From assembly GCA_023014365.1 (NCBI GenBank), contig JAEBUN010000088.1:1-49374 (forward strand): a DNA stretch of 49,374 bases, given 5' to 3'. This DNA comes from Lepiota brunneoincarnata. Lineage: Eukaryota; Basidiomycota; Agaricomycetes; Agaricales; Agaricaceae. The notes below the pieces were generated by a model. That model made no database searches and was not told where the DNA came from. It was given only the letters and a program-made list of their open reading frames with translations. Position numbers and translations under genes: made by a program. How positions within the stretch are numbered: position 1 is the stretch's first letter; each line of letters begins with the position of its first letter. This document shows positions 21,487 to 31,823 of the stretch, in pieces.

Positions 21487-21917
21487 TCAATTGCATATTT
21501 GTTGGCCATTCAAGCCTTTGGAGTAGGCATCTGTAAACCATAAAGCTTGAGTTGCAAATCTGGTGATCAAGGATCAGTATACTCAAAGTTTGAGGCTTTT
21601 GAAAGCTTAGCTTACTGTCTCATTGAATCTAAGGGAATTTCATCCAACACCATCAGGACATTCTTCTCAAGAATATCAGAGGATGATGAAGGAGGAAGTA
21701 ATCTATACTTCTGCTTTGCATATCCCCAGCACTGCTCAATGAAGTTGAGCTTGCAATATAACTTAGGCAGAAATAGGACATCACATCTCCTTCTTTTGGC
21801 ATATTTCTCCAAGTGGGACTCAACAGCTTGGAAGTCCAGTTCATTGTAGAGTATTCTCTGGCAGCAGCAATCCTTGGCACCAGGTGAGCAGTCATTTTTG
21901 AATGAAATTCTATACAT
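21487..21917 (-). pseudogene. 3' end of a DDE-superfamily transposase gene
   Basis: Two exons, 21917-21616 and 21559-21487, join across a GTAAGC...CAG intron. The protein end reads GAKDCCCQRILYNELDF, DVLFLPKLYCKLNFIEQCWG, then after the intron FATQALWFTDAYSKGLNGQQ and a stop. LNFIEQCWG is the region carrying the third acidic catalytic residue in fungal DDE endonucleases that I recall from Agaricomycetes (Tc1/mariner or pogo-like fold). The N-terminal domain and the first two acidic residues are missing upstream, where short palindromic repeats begin, so the element is truncated. The remaining exons have no stop or frameshift, so truncation seems to be the main lesion. An intron-like GTAAGA site just upstream hints at one more exon that I could not frame. 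Confidence 0.75.
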
Positions 21918-21974
21918 ATTTTGAGTAGTAGATTAGGGTTAGATCCAGCAAATATCTAGCTCTTACCTGCCAAA

Positions 21975-22150
21975 AACCATACAACTCAAAGGTGTTTGAG
22001 TTGTATGGTTATAGCCTATCACCAAATATCATACCAGCCAAAGGTATCCTAACTACACCCCTGCTGTCCATCACAAAGAACCATACAACTCGAAGGTGTT
22101 TGAGTTGTATCTTTGTTATCTACCACAAAGAATCACACAACTCAAGGTGT
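21975..22150. repeat. Direct copies of a palindrome upstream of the transposase fragment
   Basis: The first copy, 21975-22010, is AACCATACAACTCAAA, loop GGTG, TTTGAGTTGTATGGTT, a perfect 16-base-pair hairpin. A second near-perfect copy is at about 22083-22110 and a third, degraded one at about 22135-22160. Loop GGTG is kept in all three. They may be subterminal repeats of the DNA transposon whose 3' gene end lies next to them. Confidence 0.7.
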
Positions 22151-22160
22151 TCTAGTCATA

Positions 22161-23047
22161 GGGTTAGGGAAGGGGGGACTAAAACACGAGTCGCGACGGT
22201 GGGGCGCAACGGGTTGTTGGGGTTTCCAACTACCCACCCGTTTCGTCTTATAAAGACTCATCAGGCGCACGATATCCGTCAGATACCTGCCGTCCAATCG
22301 ATTATCGCCGATAGCGATCGAATGCGATTTTGATCGATAGATCAAAATCCGCGGAACGTGTATGTAATCTCCCCCCGTTAATAACAAGTGAAAATAGAGA
22401 AATATTACTTAGCGTCGAGTTTCGAAACCATCGCCGTGCTCCATCATTCCCACGGGGTAGTGGTCACTTGCGCCCAACCAGCGTCAAGGTCGGAGAGGTC
22501 GCGGCTCGTGTCATCTTTCAACTGTTCTCGCTCGGGAGCACTTCAGTGCTCTCGAGCAGGGAATACTTGCAGTGATACACCAGCGTTCTCGTTCGAGAAC
22601 GCTCCTTGGCTCATCTCCACCGATATCCCCTTCCGTTCCAGTCACTGCCCCCCCATCCATCCCCCACCAAGTTCATCCCCCACGCTCATCCACACGGTCC
22701 TGTTGTCCCCCTCCCCCATGCATGGATTTCTAACGAGAATAGTAACCTCAGGATCATGTCCCAGATAGGTTGGGACTCTACCTAAATACGACAAGATGCT
22801 ATGTACACACATTTACCAGGGAATGTAATTAAGGTATAATAGTCAAAGAAATACACAAAAGATGGCGAGCTGATCGCAGGCCTTCGATCGCTTGAGAGAA
22901 GCTCGTTTCCGGAGTAAGGGGTCCCCACGCGAGGTGAAACCAGGGGGGAGAATGCCAAGTTGCAGAAATAGAGACCATCGAGGATAAATCAGTTCTTCTG
23001 CATACCCCCGAAACATGCGAGGCCGCTGACGGAACGAGAGAAGGGTC
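22161..23047. other. Intergenic with short perfect palindromes
   Basis: No gene seen. Contains GAGCACTTCAGTGCTC near 22535 and GCGTTCTCGTTCGAGAACGC near 22583, both perfect inverted repeats, within a tract that also has single palindrome halves (TGTTCTCGCTCGGGAGCAC). Related sites occur further on at about 23290 and 23392. Confidence 0.5.
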
Positions 23048-23190
23048 TGTTCAATACCAATGGTGCTCCGAGATCCTTGATCCGACAATAATATCCTCCG
23101 GGGTCCGTCAGGGTCCATCTTCCGAGCTCTACAAGAGCTGGCATGGGGCAGCTGTTGGCATGTCTGGCGATGTGCCCACCTCTGCAGCAA
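23048..23190 (-). repeat. Dispersed hairpin repeat, copy R3
   Basis: Read on the minus strand it gives GCAGAGGTGGGCAC, GCCCCATGCCAGCTCTTG, TCGGATCAAGGATCTCGGAG. It is closest to copy R4 at 24424, with which it shares GGATCAAGGATCTCGGAG. A short minus-strand open frame here is only a read-through of the repeat. Confidence 0.6.
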
Positions 23191-24423
23191 ACGACGGTGA
23201 TGTCTCCACCGCCATAAGGCTTCCTCCAGGAAACAGCATAAGCGTAATGGAGCCTACGTGCCCTCTGTCGACTCCCTGTGTCTCAAAAAGTGTTCTCGTG
23301 CGAGAACGTGTTGTTTACCCCTTGTACCTTACCAGTGCCAGGGTCGCGGCAGCCTCTTAGAGGAACGACGTACCCCGAATCTAAAAGAGCATGAACGCAC
23401 CGGCGTTCATGTAAATGTCTGCTGCTTCTCCTTCAAGCTTGAGAGCGGTCGATTAATCAATCTGGGCTGCGCTCACCTTGTGCAGATCCCCAGCAGCTTC
23501 CAACCGAGGCAGAGGCAGAGGCTGATGAGTGCAAATTTGCCAGGCACCCTAAGTCCAGGAACATATTCAGCACGCGCACTCGCTCCGAGCATGATTGGGG
23601 GGGAAAACTTACAGCACCCGTTCCAATCTTCCCCTCCCCGAACCGTTTGGCATTTCATGTTCGCAACATATCAAGTAAAATCTATCTGAAAGGATCAACG
23701 GAAAAATCAGATAAATCCTACTGCCACAGCAAAGAAAAGAATTTGTACTTGCCTACCAAACACCCTGTGGATGTTCGCCAATGCGTACACCCGTCTCTCC
23801 CCATCGTGGTCGGTGATCACCATGCCGCCGATGCAGATTTGCTTCCGCTGCTTGGAAGATCAGATGCCTGCGCCAGCCGCCAGGCACTCAAATCACTCAC
23901 CTCTCCAGCTATCCACCCAAACCGGTACTCGTACCGCTGGAAAGTAGCTTTAAGCCACCGATTATTGTTCGGGACGAAAACGCGGTGCCTGCGCTGGAAA
24001 CCGATGCGTGAATGTGCGCTTATGATTGTATATCGTGCAAATCCTTACCTTGAACGGCCTTGGGTGGTTTACGATGGGCCTTCTGGCGATGCGGCGAGCC
24101 ATAGCGGTCCGGGCGTTGCGGTCAGGCGTTGGTGAGAGGTGAGAGGCGTTGGAGGCAGGTAAGCAATCAATTTCTCGAATCATGGCGGGAATATGGCCGC
24201 TTGGCTCGCTGTGGCTGGAATTCATTCACAGCCCAACCTGGGCATCACAAGGGCTTGTAGTTCCATGACTCGCTCGAATTGAGGCAAGAAGAATTAGGAG
24301 AGTTTCGACCAGCTTTCACGGAACCCCCACAAGAAGCCCCTAAAATAGTTGCACAAAGCCACCGCTTGGGACTATTTGCTGGTTTGGGGAAGGGCGCCCT
24401 CAAGCAACAGTATCATGGCCTGC
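23191..24423. other. Intergenic, no gene recognised
   Basis: Palindromes GTTCTCGTGCGAGAAC (about 23290) and CATGAACGCACCGGCGTTCATG-like arms of nine bases (about 23389-23410) lie here. A minus-strand stretch at about 23900-24190 has possible splice sites and a basic predicted peptide, but no family is recognised. Confidence 0.45.
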
Positions 24424-24576
24424 ATAGGGCACACGGCTGGACATGCAACGGCCACCCCATGCCACCGCTCGTAGAGCTTGGGACGCGGACCCTAATGAGC
24501 CCGGAACAAACTCTCGGATCAAGGATCTCGGAGTGCCCCACGCCGTAGGAGCCATTGTCATTTCAACAGTTTACAG
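24424..24576 (+). repeat. Dispersed hairpin repeat, copy R4
   Basis: Contains GGCCACCCCATGCCACC, GGATCAAGGATCTCGGAGTG, GTAGGAGCCATTGTCATTTC. The 5' hairpin is more diverged than in R1 and R2. It closely resembles R3, 1.3 kb away in opposite orientation. Confidence 0.6.
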
Positions 24577-25002
24577 GCCACTCTATGCCTCGCACACCAT
24601 CCCCTTTATCCTCTTCCTTTCCCTACCCGTGTATGATGATCCTTGCTTCCTCTAGCTGGGTGAGTGCCCCCATTTATTTTGACGTTCTCGCTCGGTCACA
24701 GATTACGCCTATTTTGGTCTGTGGGTCCATGCCCGATCACTCCCAATCTGGGGACAAGATTGTATGGCCTGCTCTCGGAATAAACATTGCCATGTGTCAT
24801 CACCTCATTATATTCCAGCATCCCGAAAGAGATCAACTGCAGTAGGAGAAGGGTTAGAAGGGCCCCCCGCCAGCAGTGGCTACGCTCATCTCCCTCTACC
24901 AGCTAGTCTCAGATGAACACCACTCTCCCTCATCGTGCGTTGCCACACACAGGCCAGTGCAGCACATGTGTTCACGCAGCACCGGACGTGGGGAGTGTCC
25001 AT

Positions 25003-25135
25003 GTATTCCCAATGTGGCAAGCGTGATGCGTACTTTTATCGTGGGAAGTGTCCATCACCACGTATTCCCAATGTGGCAAGCGTGATGCGTACTTTTATCG
25101 TGGGAAGTGTCCATCACCACGTATTCCCAATGTGG
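25003..25135 (+). repeat. 59-bp tandem repeat, about two and a quarter units
   Basis: GCGTGATGCGTACTTTTATC and GTGGGAAGTGTCCATCACCA recur 59 bases apart; within each unit TGGGAA and TTCCCA can pair as a hairpin. Another single unit is at 26441-26500, about 1.3 kb away in the same direction. Confidence 0.75.
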
Positions 25136-26440
25136 AAAGCGTTGAAAAGGTGGAAACTTTCGTGGGTTTTAAGATAGATAAATGGCTTGTTCTCACTAAG
25201 CTTAGTCGAAATTCGATAAGCTTAAGTTAATACAAGTAGTATTAGATAGATAATGAACAGTTTCGTCTTTTAGGGTGTTCTGGGGGTGCGTTCTGACAGC
25301 GAAATTCAAGAGAATAGTGTTTTTAGAGGTTAACAAACAGCCGTTGAAGTTATCTTAGCCGTACGGTGCAACAGTGAAAGGACAATCCCTGTCAATTCAA
25401 AGCGCGGGGTCTCTAGTCTCTGGTCTCTGGTCTCTGAACTCTGTTCTCTGTCTCTGTCTCTGTCTCTAGCACTCTGGAACTCTAAACTCTGGACTCTGGA
25501 CTCTGTCTCTGTCTCTGGGTTGGTCGACGACCGAAGAAATCACACTTAACGACGCACACTAAATAGTCCTCTGAAACCGTTCTTGATTACGGCTCGCAGA
25601 CTTGCGTGTGGAAGCGGGGGTGAGACCTCTTGCTTCTCCACGAACAAGCGCGACCGTATTTATATTGTTTAGATACATGCGAGAGATAGTAAATATGAAA
25701 TAGAAAACAATAAGCTTAATTGTTACAGGTACTGCAGAATATTTTGGAAGGTTCGGCAGCATTTCTACCTTGCCCTGGGTTATGGGTTTTTCTCTGATTG
25801 ACGAATGGCAATCCAGCCAGACGTGTTCCGTGCTCGTCTGCATTATTCTGCGTCCACGCGAGCGCGTTAAACCTCCGGATCAATTATGATCGGAATGTAT
25901 GGCGTATGTACAATCCCTTGATCCGTTGTAATTAATCTCAGTCAGGCAGTATGCCGAGGTGCCGGGACCCACAAAGCACTCGTTAATTATGAGTCTTTGA
26001 TATGTCTAGGGTTTTGGGCATCGAGTGTCGCCTCCCGAACGTTGGACGTTCCGTTCCGTGGTCCGGTCATCATTATTGGGCTCGCTATGGGCGTAATACC
26101 CCTGCGACAGCCGCTATGTACATTCTTTAGGTTCCAACGAATCCGAGTTCATCAGAAAACTGCTCGTAAGGTCCCTTGATGCGACCGGAGTATACTCGAT
26201 AGGCTATGTAAAGTCCGGAATCCCTCCGGAGAGCGTTCTGATAGCTTGGTTCACTAAGCTTAGTGATAATGAGCTGGGTTGAACACTTCCGAGGCTCGAA
26301 TATCCTCAGTTCGGTCGAACTGGCCACTACGGGACATAGTACCAATCCTCTATAGGGTTCTTTAATGATATAGCCAATGATTCTATGTAGAGAATCGTTC
26401 CGGAGTACGGAATTCATGTATAGGCGTGAAATCGGCGTAT
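25136..26440. other. Intergenic segment between two copies of the 59-bp repeat
   Basis: No gene recognised. CACTAAGCTTAGT occurs near both ends (about 25193 and about 26250; the second is the full palindrome CACTAAGCTTAGTG), and a CTCTGT-rich microsatellite lies at 25411-25520. The symmetrical layout suggests an inserted, non-coding element of about 1.05 kb, but ends could not be proved. Confidence 0.45.
25411..25520. repeat. CTCTGT/TCTCTGG microsatellite
   Basis: An irregular run of TCTCTG, GTCTCTGGTCTC and CTGTCTCTGTCTC. Low complexity only. Confidence 0.85.
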
Positions 26441-26520
26441 CAGCGTGATGCGTACTTTTATCGTGGGAAGTGTCCATCACCACGCATTCCCAATGTGGCA
26501 AGCGTGATGCACACTTTTAA
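26441..26520 (+). repeat. Distant copy of the 59-bp repeat
   Basis: Repeats GCGTGATGCGTACTTTTATC and CCACGCATTCCCAATGTGG from 25003-25135, followed by a partial second unit GCGTGATGCACACTTTT. Same orientation. Confidence 0.7.
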
Positions 26521-26760
26521 CTGCTGATATCGTGGAGTGACCACGCATTCCAGATATAGCAGTCGTTACAAGTGCGGGGTCTGTCCAAGTCTCTTCACCG
26601 GTAGATGTTCAAGATGAGCTGAACCTGACAATGAACACCGGATCACGACCCTTGGGGTGCTCATGCCCTTGCACACTCTCGCTGATCCGGTGCTGGTCGT
26701 CGGTCCGCTCCACTTACTGCCTTGCCTTGAGGCCATTTATCCATCATCGCTCCAATTCCC

Positions 26761-27160
26761 ACTCATCCAGCGCTGTGCCACCACGCTTCCGGCAACACCG
26801 GTGGTGATTTTTGGGCCAAGCAGCATCCACATTTGTCTCCGTGGCCGGCCAAGGACCGCCCCGACAAGATTGTTGCCTGCTACGGAATAAGCTTTGCCTC
26901 GTGCATCCCACGGAATTATTCCAAACCAAGATCTAGCCCAAAATCTCGACCAGAATAGACAAGCTCGGTTTCAAGAATTTTTGGAAAACACTCGTTTAGA
27001 ATAAACATGGACCCTACTTGGAAGCTTCTCAAGTTGAGGTTCAGGAAGTGCAGGATTAACTTGACTTACAAAACGTGACTAACAACGGCAGAATGTATTA
27101 AAGAGGTTGCGATCGCAGCAGGTTCTCCCAGCATTCGCAATGTCTTCCCCTGCCCCCCGC

Positions 27161-27192
<32 letters not shown>

Positions 27193-27719
27193 CCGCCGCC
27201 GCCGTCGTCCCAGGGACCAATCTGCCGTTGCTGCTCGCCTGGCCCGTGCCATAGAGCTAGGGCCGGAAGAGGGAGGGATCACCAGGGACGAAGTGTTCGA
27301 AATCGTTATGGCCGGCGCAATTGTAAGCATTCAATACTCGGTCTCCATGCAAAAAAAAAACAACGAAGCTCAAGCCTAAAACGTCCATCAGGCATACACG
27401 ATAGCTATCTATGATGGCCCGCAAGGCGGCACCTTTCCACAAATTATGGAACGGGTCCTCCGAACCATTCAAAGCGATGGTGAGCAACGCAGCAGCACCT
27501 CCATTCCCCCCCACCGCAAATAACGCTTGTCAAATGCAGAATTTGACGAACGAAGGGCTGAGATGGTGCGGTGGTTCCAGATGTCGGGATTCTGAACTTT
27601 GTTGTTTTTGTATCAGTCTATATCTACGTCTTCCTGTTTTGCCTGCCTCCCCCCCCCAGCCAAAAAATGAAATGTGATGTATGCCCGGCAGTGTGTCCTA
27701 TGGGGCACTTAATATGCAA
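26761..27719 (+). repeat. Duplicated 0.95-kb unit, copy B
   Basis: Second copy of 16311-17252, same orientation, 10.4 kb away. Differences include an A run inside the first intron near 27350 and many substitutions in the GC-rich parts. It is directly abutted at its 3' end by dispersed repeat R5. Confidence 0.8.
27140..27595 (+). CDS. Small poly-Asn protein of unknown function, copy B
   Basis: Exons 27140-27322, 27392-27479 and 27540-27595 join in the same phases as copy A and give 108 residues. MSSPAPRN leads into an Asn run and an Arg-rich patch (RRRRRP), then AVAARLARAIELGPEEGG, a middle block with FPQIMERVLRTIQSDEFDE and the ending RRAEMVRWFQMSGF. Compared with copy A the C-terminal half is highly similar, with changes such as Leu to Phe and His to Gln; intron 1 has gained an A run. 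Two open copies with conserved splice sites argue for function or very recent duplication. The function is unknown; no catalytic or metal-binding motif can be seen. Confidence 0.7.
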
Positions 27720-27730
27720 GAAAGGAACTG

Positions 27731-27885
27731 GAGAGGTGGACGAGTGGCTGCAGGTGTAACAACCACCACTCGTCACCGCTAGCGATTGTGTGATGAACCT
27801 GGGACGAACCTTTCAGAACACCCTGGCGAACCCGGATCAAACCTCGGATCAAAATCCTCAGAGTGCGCACATTAAGGAGTTTATC
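27731..27885 (+). repeat. Dispersed hairpin repeat, copy R5
   Basis: The 5' hairpin is GGTGGACGAGTGG with CCACTCGTCACC: the stem sequence differs from R1/R2 (AGAGGTGG type) but still pairs. The 3' part has GGATCAAACCTCGGATCAA. It is more diverged at its end than other copies. Confidence 0.5.
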
Positions 27886-28215
27886 GTAAATCTGTCTGTA
27901 TACAAGGAATGAGCCCTGGAGACTCGTCCATCTCTCTCAGACAACGTGCCCTATAAAACAATCGCAATCGCACTCGCACCCTGAACCCTTGGGTCGCCGT
28001 GTTTCGTTCCAGTGCTCCTCACTTGCGGAAGAGTCTGCATCTCTTCGGAACCATACCTGCCTGCATACCAATGTGAGAAGTCTATGAACCCTGCACTTGA
28101 TTGAGCGATGCTGGGTTGACAGCTCGGTCATCACCCAACCCGACCAATGGCTATCCATGCCAATGGGGCACTGCTATATGTCTCAACTCGACGTCTTGCG
28201 CTTCAACTAGTGTGC

Positions 28216-29265
28216 ACCTAATTGCGGCAAACCACTCCTGGTCATCATCAGCACCAAAATCGTATGGTTCTGGCTTTTTTCAGTCAGGAAATAGGTCATC
28301 GTTCAATGGATAATAGGGCCTCAAGAGGTTAGCGTGGAATGTAGGGTGGATTCGCCGTTCCTTCAGCGCTGGGGGCAATTCTAAGGTATATGTGGAGGTC
28401 ATAGGCTTGGAGGATATGATCCAGTAAGATCCTATGAATTTTGGGCATAGTTTTCATGCTCGATTTTGCGGCAGGTTCAGGTTGGTGGTGGCAAGATATA
28501 CCAAGTCACCTTTATTATAGGTGGGCTCATCCTGTCATCGTTTGTTTGCCTGCTTAGCTTGCTTTATTCTGGACTCAATTATAGAGTCATGAGCCTCTGC
28601 GAGGTTCTGGAGTGCTATTTCGGCAAATTTTTTGATCCCTTCGGGCGCATTTGTGCCTGCTCTAATTTCTTTCATCATTGATGGCATATATCCATTATTA
28701 ATCTCAAATGGTGCATAGCCTGTTGTTTCTGAGACACTTGCATTAATTGCAAATTCAATTAGGGGTAATTTATCTACCCAGTTCTTTTGGTCATGGCCAA
28801 TTACTGCTCGAAAAATCTGGCCAATATTTCGGTTGGCACGTTCTGTTTGTCCATCTGTCTGAGGATGGAATGAGGTAGACATTAGGAGTTTTGTTCCCAT
28901 TATTTGATGTACTTCTCGCCACCATCTGGAGGTGAATTTTGGATCTCAATCACTCACAATGGATGATGGTAGGCCATGTAACCTTATGATTTCACGTATG
29001 TAGATCCAGGATAGATCACTTGCAGTAGATGTAGTCCTTACAGGAATAAGATGTGTCATGCTGGTCATTCTGCATATAATTACCCATAGGTAATTAAATC
29101 CTTTAGATTCAGGGAATGGTCCAATGAAGTCCATACCAATGGAGTCCCATGGTTTTACAGGGACAGGTAGTGGATGTAATTTCCCAGCTGGTTTTTGGTT
29201 ACTTGACTTAGCAGTTTGACAGTTTTCACAAGTTCTACAGAACTCTCGAATATCTTTGGCCATTC
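28216..29265 (-). pseudogene. Ty3/gypsy integrase relic with four TGA stops
   Basis: Minus-strand remnant of a second gypsy family. In order it reads the end of the zinc-binding domain (CRTCENCQTAK), the integrase core (GMDFIGPF near 29130, IVSD near 28950, then DGQTERANR near 28840 supplying the acidic triad), and the C-terminal domain (YNKGDLVYLA, KLCPKFIGSY, HPTFHANLLRPYYPL). In-frame TGA codons stand at 28946-28948, 28535-28537, 28454-28456 and 28280-28282. At each the family usually has Arg, so each fits CGA to TGA, a change at CpG. There are no frameshifts between them, so decay seems dominated by base transition. Its 5' side is cut at about 29265, where the plus-strand element starts. 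Confidence 0.85.
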
Positions 29266-29267
29266 AT

Positions 29268-31608
29268 GGCCACCAGTTGATCAGAAGATTGGACGGATCT
29301 TGCAGTGGCCAGTGCCTACCTCAACCAAGGAGGTCCGACAGTTTTTGGGCCTTGTCCGTTACCTTGCTGCTTTCCTACCGCAACTCGCGAAGTCGGCACA
29401 GGTACTTAATAAGCTCACAACGAAGGAGTGCGAATTGGATTTCCCTCCTTGGACAGCGGCACACCAGGCTGCATTGCATGCATCAAGGACTTAGTTCTTG
29501 GTTCGGACTGCCTCACCGTTATTGATCACACCTTGATGCCTGAATATCGCGTTTTTGTGACAACTGACGCATCAGACACACAATCTGGAGCGATGTTGAG
29601 TTTCGGAAAAACATGGGAGACATCACGCCCCGTTGCCTTTGACTCCAAAACTTTTAGAGGCGCAGAGCTCAATTACCCTGTGCATGAAAAGGAACTGTTT
29701 GCTATTGTCCGTGCCCTCAACAAGTGGCGATCCGATCTACTAGGCGTCAAATTTACGGTACTGACAGATCACCGGACCCTGGAGTGCTTTGAGTCTCAGA
29801 AACATCTTTCACACCGTCAGGCACGTTGGATGGAACTCCTGCAGCAATATGACTTTGACATTGTGTATGTGAAGGGCGCTGAAAACACAGTTGCTGATGC
29901 CCTTTCTCGTACGACCTTTGATGATGCGCAAGAAGAAATTGATGCCTGGCGTATGACTCCCTTTGATTACCTGGAGGAGCTCGACGTTCCTGTTTGTTCT
30001 ATTTTATGCCCTACAGGTCCATCACCATTGGACTGTGTCGGAGGTTTGACGGATGTGGACTATCCCGCTGCCGCTATACTGGAAATCTCCAGGGATGATG
30101 AACTTTACTCAGCGATCACACAGGGATACAGCAAGGACCCTTGGTGCCAGAAGGCCCTCCAAACCAAGATGGATGGATTAGAACGACAAGGAGACCTTTT
30201 ATTCTACAAGGCACGCCTTGTCATTCCTCGTGCGGGCAACATCCGCGAGACCCTGGTTGGTCTGGCCCATAACGTACTAGGCCATTTTGGCTTTGATAAG
30301 ACGTATGCTGCCATGCGCACAGCCTTTTATTGGCCAGGCATGCGGGCCTCTCTAGAAAACTCATATATTCCGGGCTGTGTTGAATGCCAACAAGCAAAAG
30401 CATCCACGACAAGACCAGTTGGCCCCTTGCATCCCTTACCAGTACCAAATGGTCGCTTTGCCTCTGTGGCAATTGATTTTGTGGGCCCCTTGCCAGAGGA
30501 ACATGGCTTCACACACATATTGACCATGACGGACCGTTTAGGTGCCGATATTCGTCTAGTACCATGCCGTAGGGACATTTCAGCACAAGCACTTGCAGAT
30601 CTCTTTTTCGATCATTGGTTCTGTGAGAATGGATTACCTGAAGAAATCATCTCGGACCGTGATATCCTTTTCCTTTCCCGCTTCTGGAAGCACGTTCATG
30701 AGCTCACTGGTGTCAAACTTAAGCTCTCAACTGCACTCCATCCAGAGACAGATGGCGCATCAGAGCGTACCAATAAGACACTGAATCAATGTCTCCGAAT
30801 GGCCGTTGATGCAAGGCAGCGAGGATGGGTGAAGGCCTTGCCTCGCATTCGTTTCAATATCATGAATACGTTAAATGTGTCCACTGGATACTCAGGTTTC
30901 CAACTGCGCTTGGGATTCTCTCCCCGACTGATACCTCCACTTATTAAGGATGTTGTAGATAACAAAGTGGAAACCCCTGAGGAATTCATAGAACGGCTCA
31001 ATGCTGATGTTGGCCATGCCGCAGATACCCTTCTGGAAAGTAAAGTGTCACAGGCACACCAGGCCAATAAACATCGCACCGACGCTTTTCCCTTTTTTGT
31101 GGGCGCACGAGTGCTGCTGTCAACAAAGAACCTGAACAGGGAGAGTCATCGGCTAGAGAATGATGCCAAATCTGTCAAGAAGCTTAGGCCTAGGTTTATT
31201 GGGCCTTACACAGTGACGGCGGTGGATGAGAGCCATAGCACGGTGACCTTGGACATGCCCGGCCCATCTAACAAGAGCAGGGTTTTCCATACGTCACTGG
31301 TCAAATTATTCAAGGAACAGGACGACATGTCGTCCACTCCAGGATCTATTGTGGAGGCGAACACGAAACACCCGAGTCCTGGTGCAAAGAATTTGGAGGA
31401 AACTGCTCCAGAGGCTGTACACACATCAACGGGTCCGGAATATTACATACAGGAGATTGTGGCTCACAAGAAAGCAGGGCGTGGCTTCCGTTTCTTGGTG
31501 AGGTGGCGTGATTTCCCTGACTCACATAATGAATGGAAGACCAGTTCGGAATTAAAAGAAACCGCAGCTTTGGCCAACTATTTAAAGCGCATAGAAAAAT
31601 TATCCTGA
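29268..31608 (+). mobile_element. Chromodomain Ty3/gypsy polyprotein, 5'-truncated
   Basis: The last part of reverse transcriptase (VRQFLGLVRYLAAFLP) is followed by a frame change near 29480-29494 and then an open frame of more than 700 residues to 31608. RNase H has VFVTTDASD, HEKELFAI and LTDHRTLECF. Integrase has the H-H-C-C zinc domain (LAHNVLGHFGF, then PGCVECQQAK), and the catalytic residues in AIDFVGP, SDRDILF and ASERTNK. The last 60 residues are a chromodomain (YYIQEIVAHK, FRFLVRWRDFPDSHNEW), which in chromoviruses directs insertion to modified chromatin. GAG, protease and most of the RT are missing; the 5' end abuts the minus-strand relic. Apart from the one frame change the sequence is intact, so it is younger than its neighbour. 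Its purine tract and 3' LTR follow. Confidence 0.88.
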
Positions 31609-31650
31609 CCCTAATAGCCACTGACACCTCCTTGGGAAAAAATTTCTTTT

Positions 31651-31823
31651 AGGGGGGAGGAGTGTAAGCATTGAACTTACAGCGATCGTGATCACGTGTA
31701 CTAACCCCTAGATAAATAACGAACCGCGATGTAAACAATCATCTATCTTTCTTCTTCTGATACTATCATCTTCTCTTACTCCATACGCGTATTCTCTCTA
31801 ATCTGAATAGACGTTTGGGACCA
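31651..31823 (+). mobile_element. Polypurine tract and 3' LTR of the chromovirus
   Basis: AGGGGGGAGGAG (31651-31662) is a polypurine tract, directly followed by TGTAAGCATTGAACTTAC, the LTR start. The right end is placed at a CA near 31823 with low certainty. TSD could not be checked because the 5' LTR is missing. The downstream dioxygenase frame is open through the LTR boundary, so the insertion may have cut that gene's first exon. Confidence 0.65.

Noticed and set aside
21930..21950. Telomere-like TTAGGGTTAG string
   Set aside because: A single partial unit; no array here or at the similar string near 47085.
25411..25520. Possible structured RNA in the CTCTGT tract
   Set aside because: One strand is almost purely pyrimidine plus G with no inverted arms; simple microsatellite.
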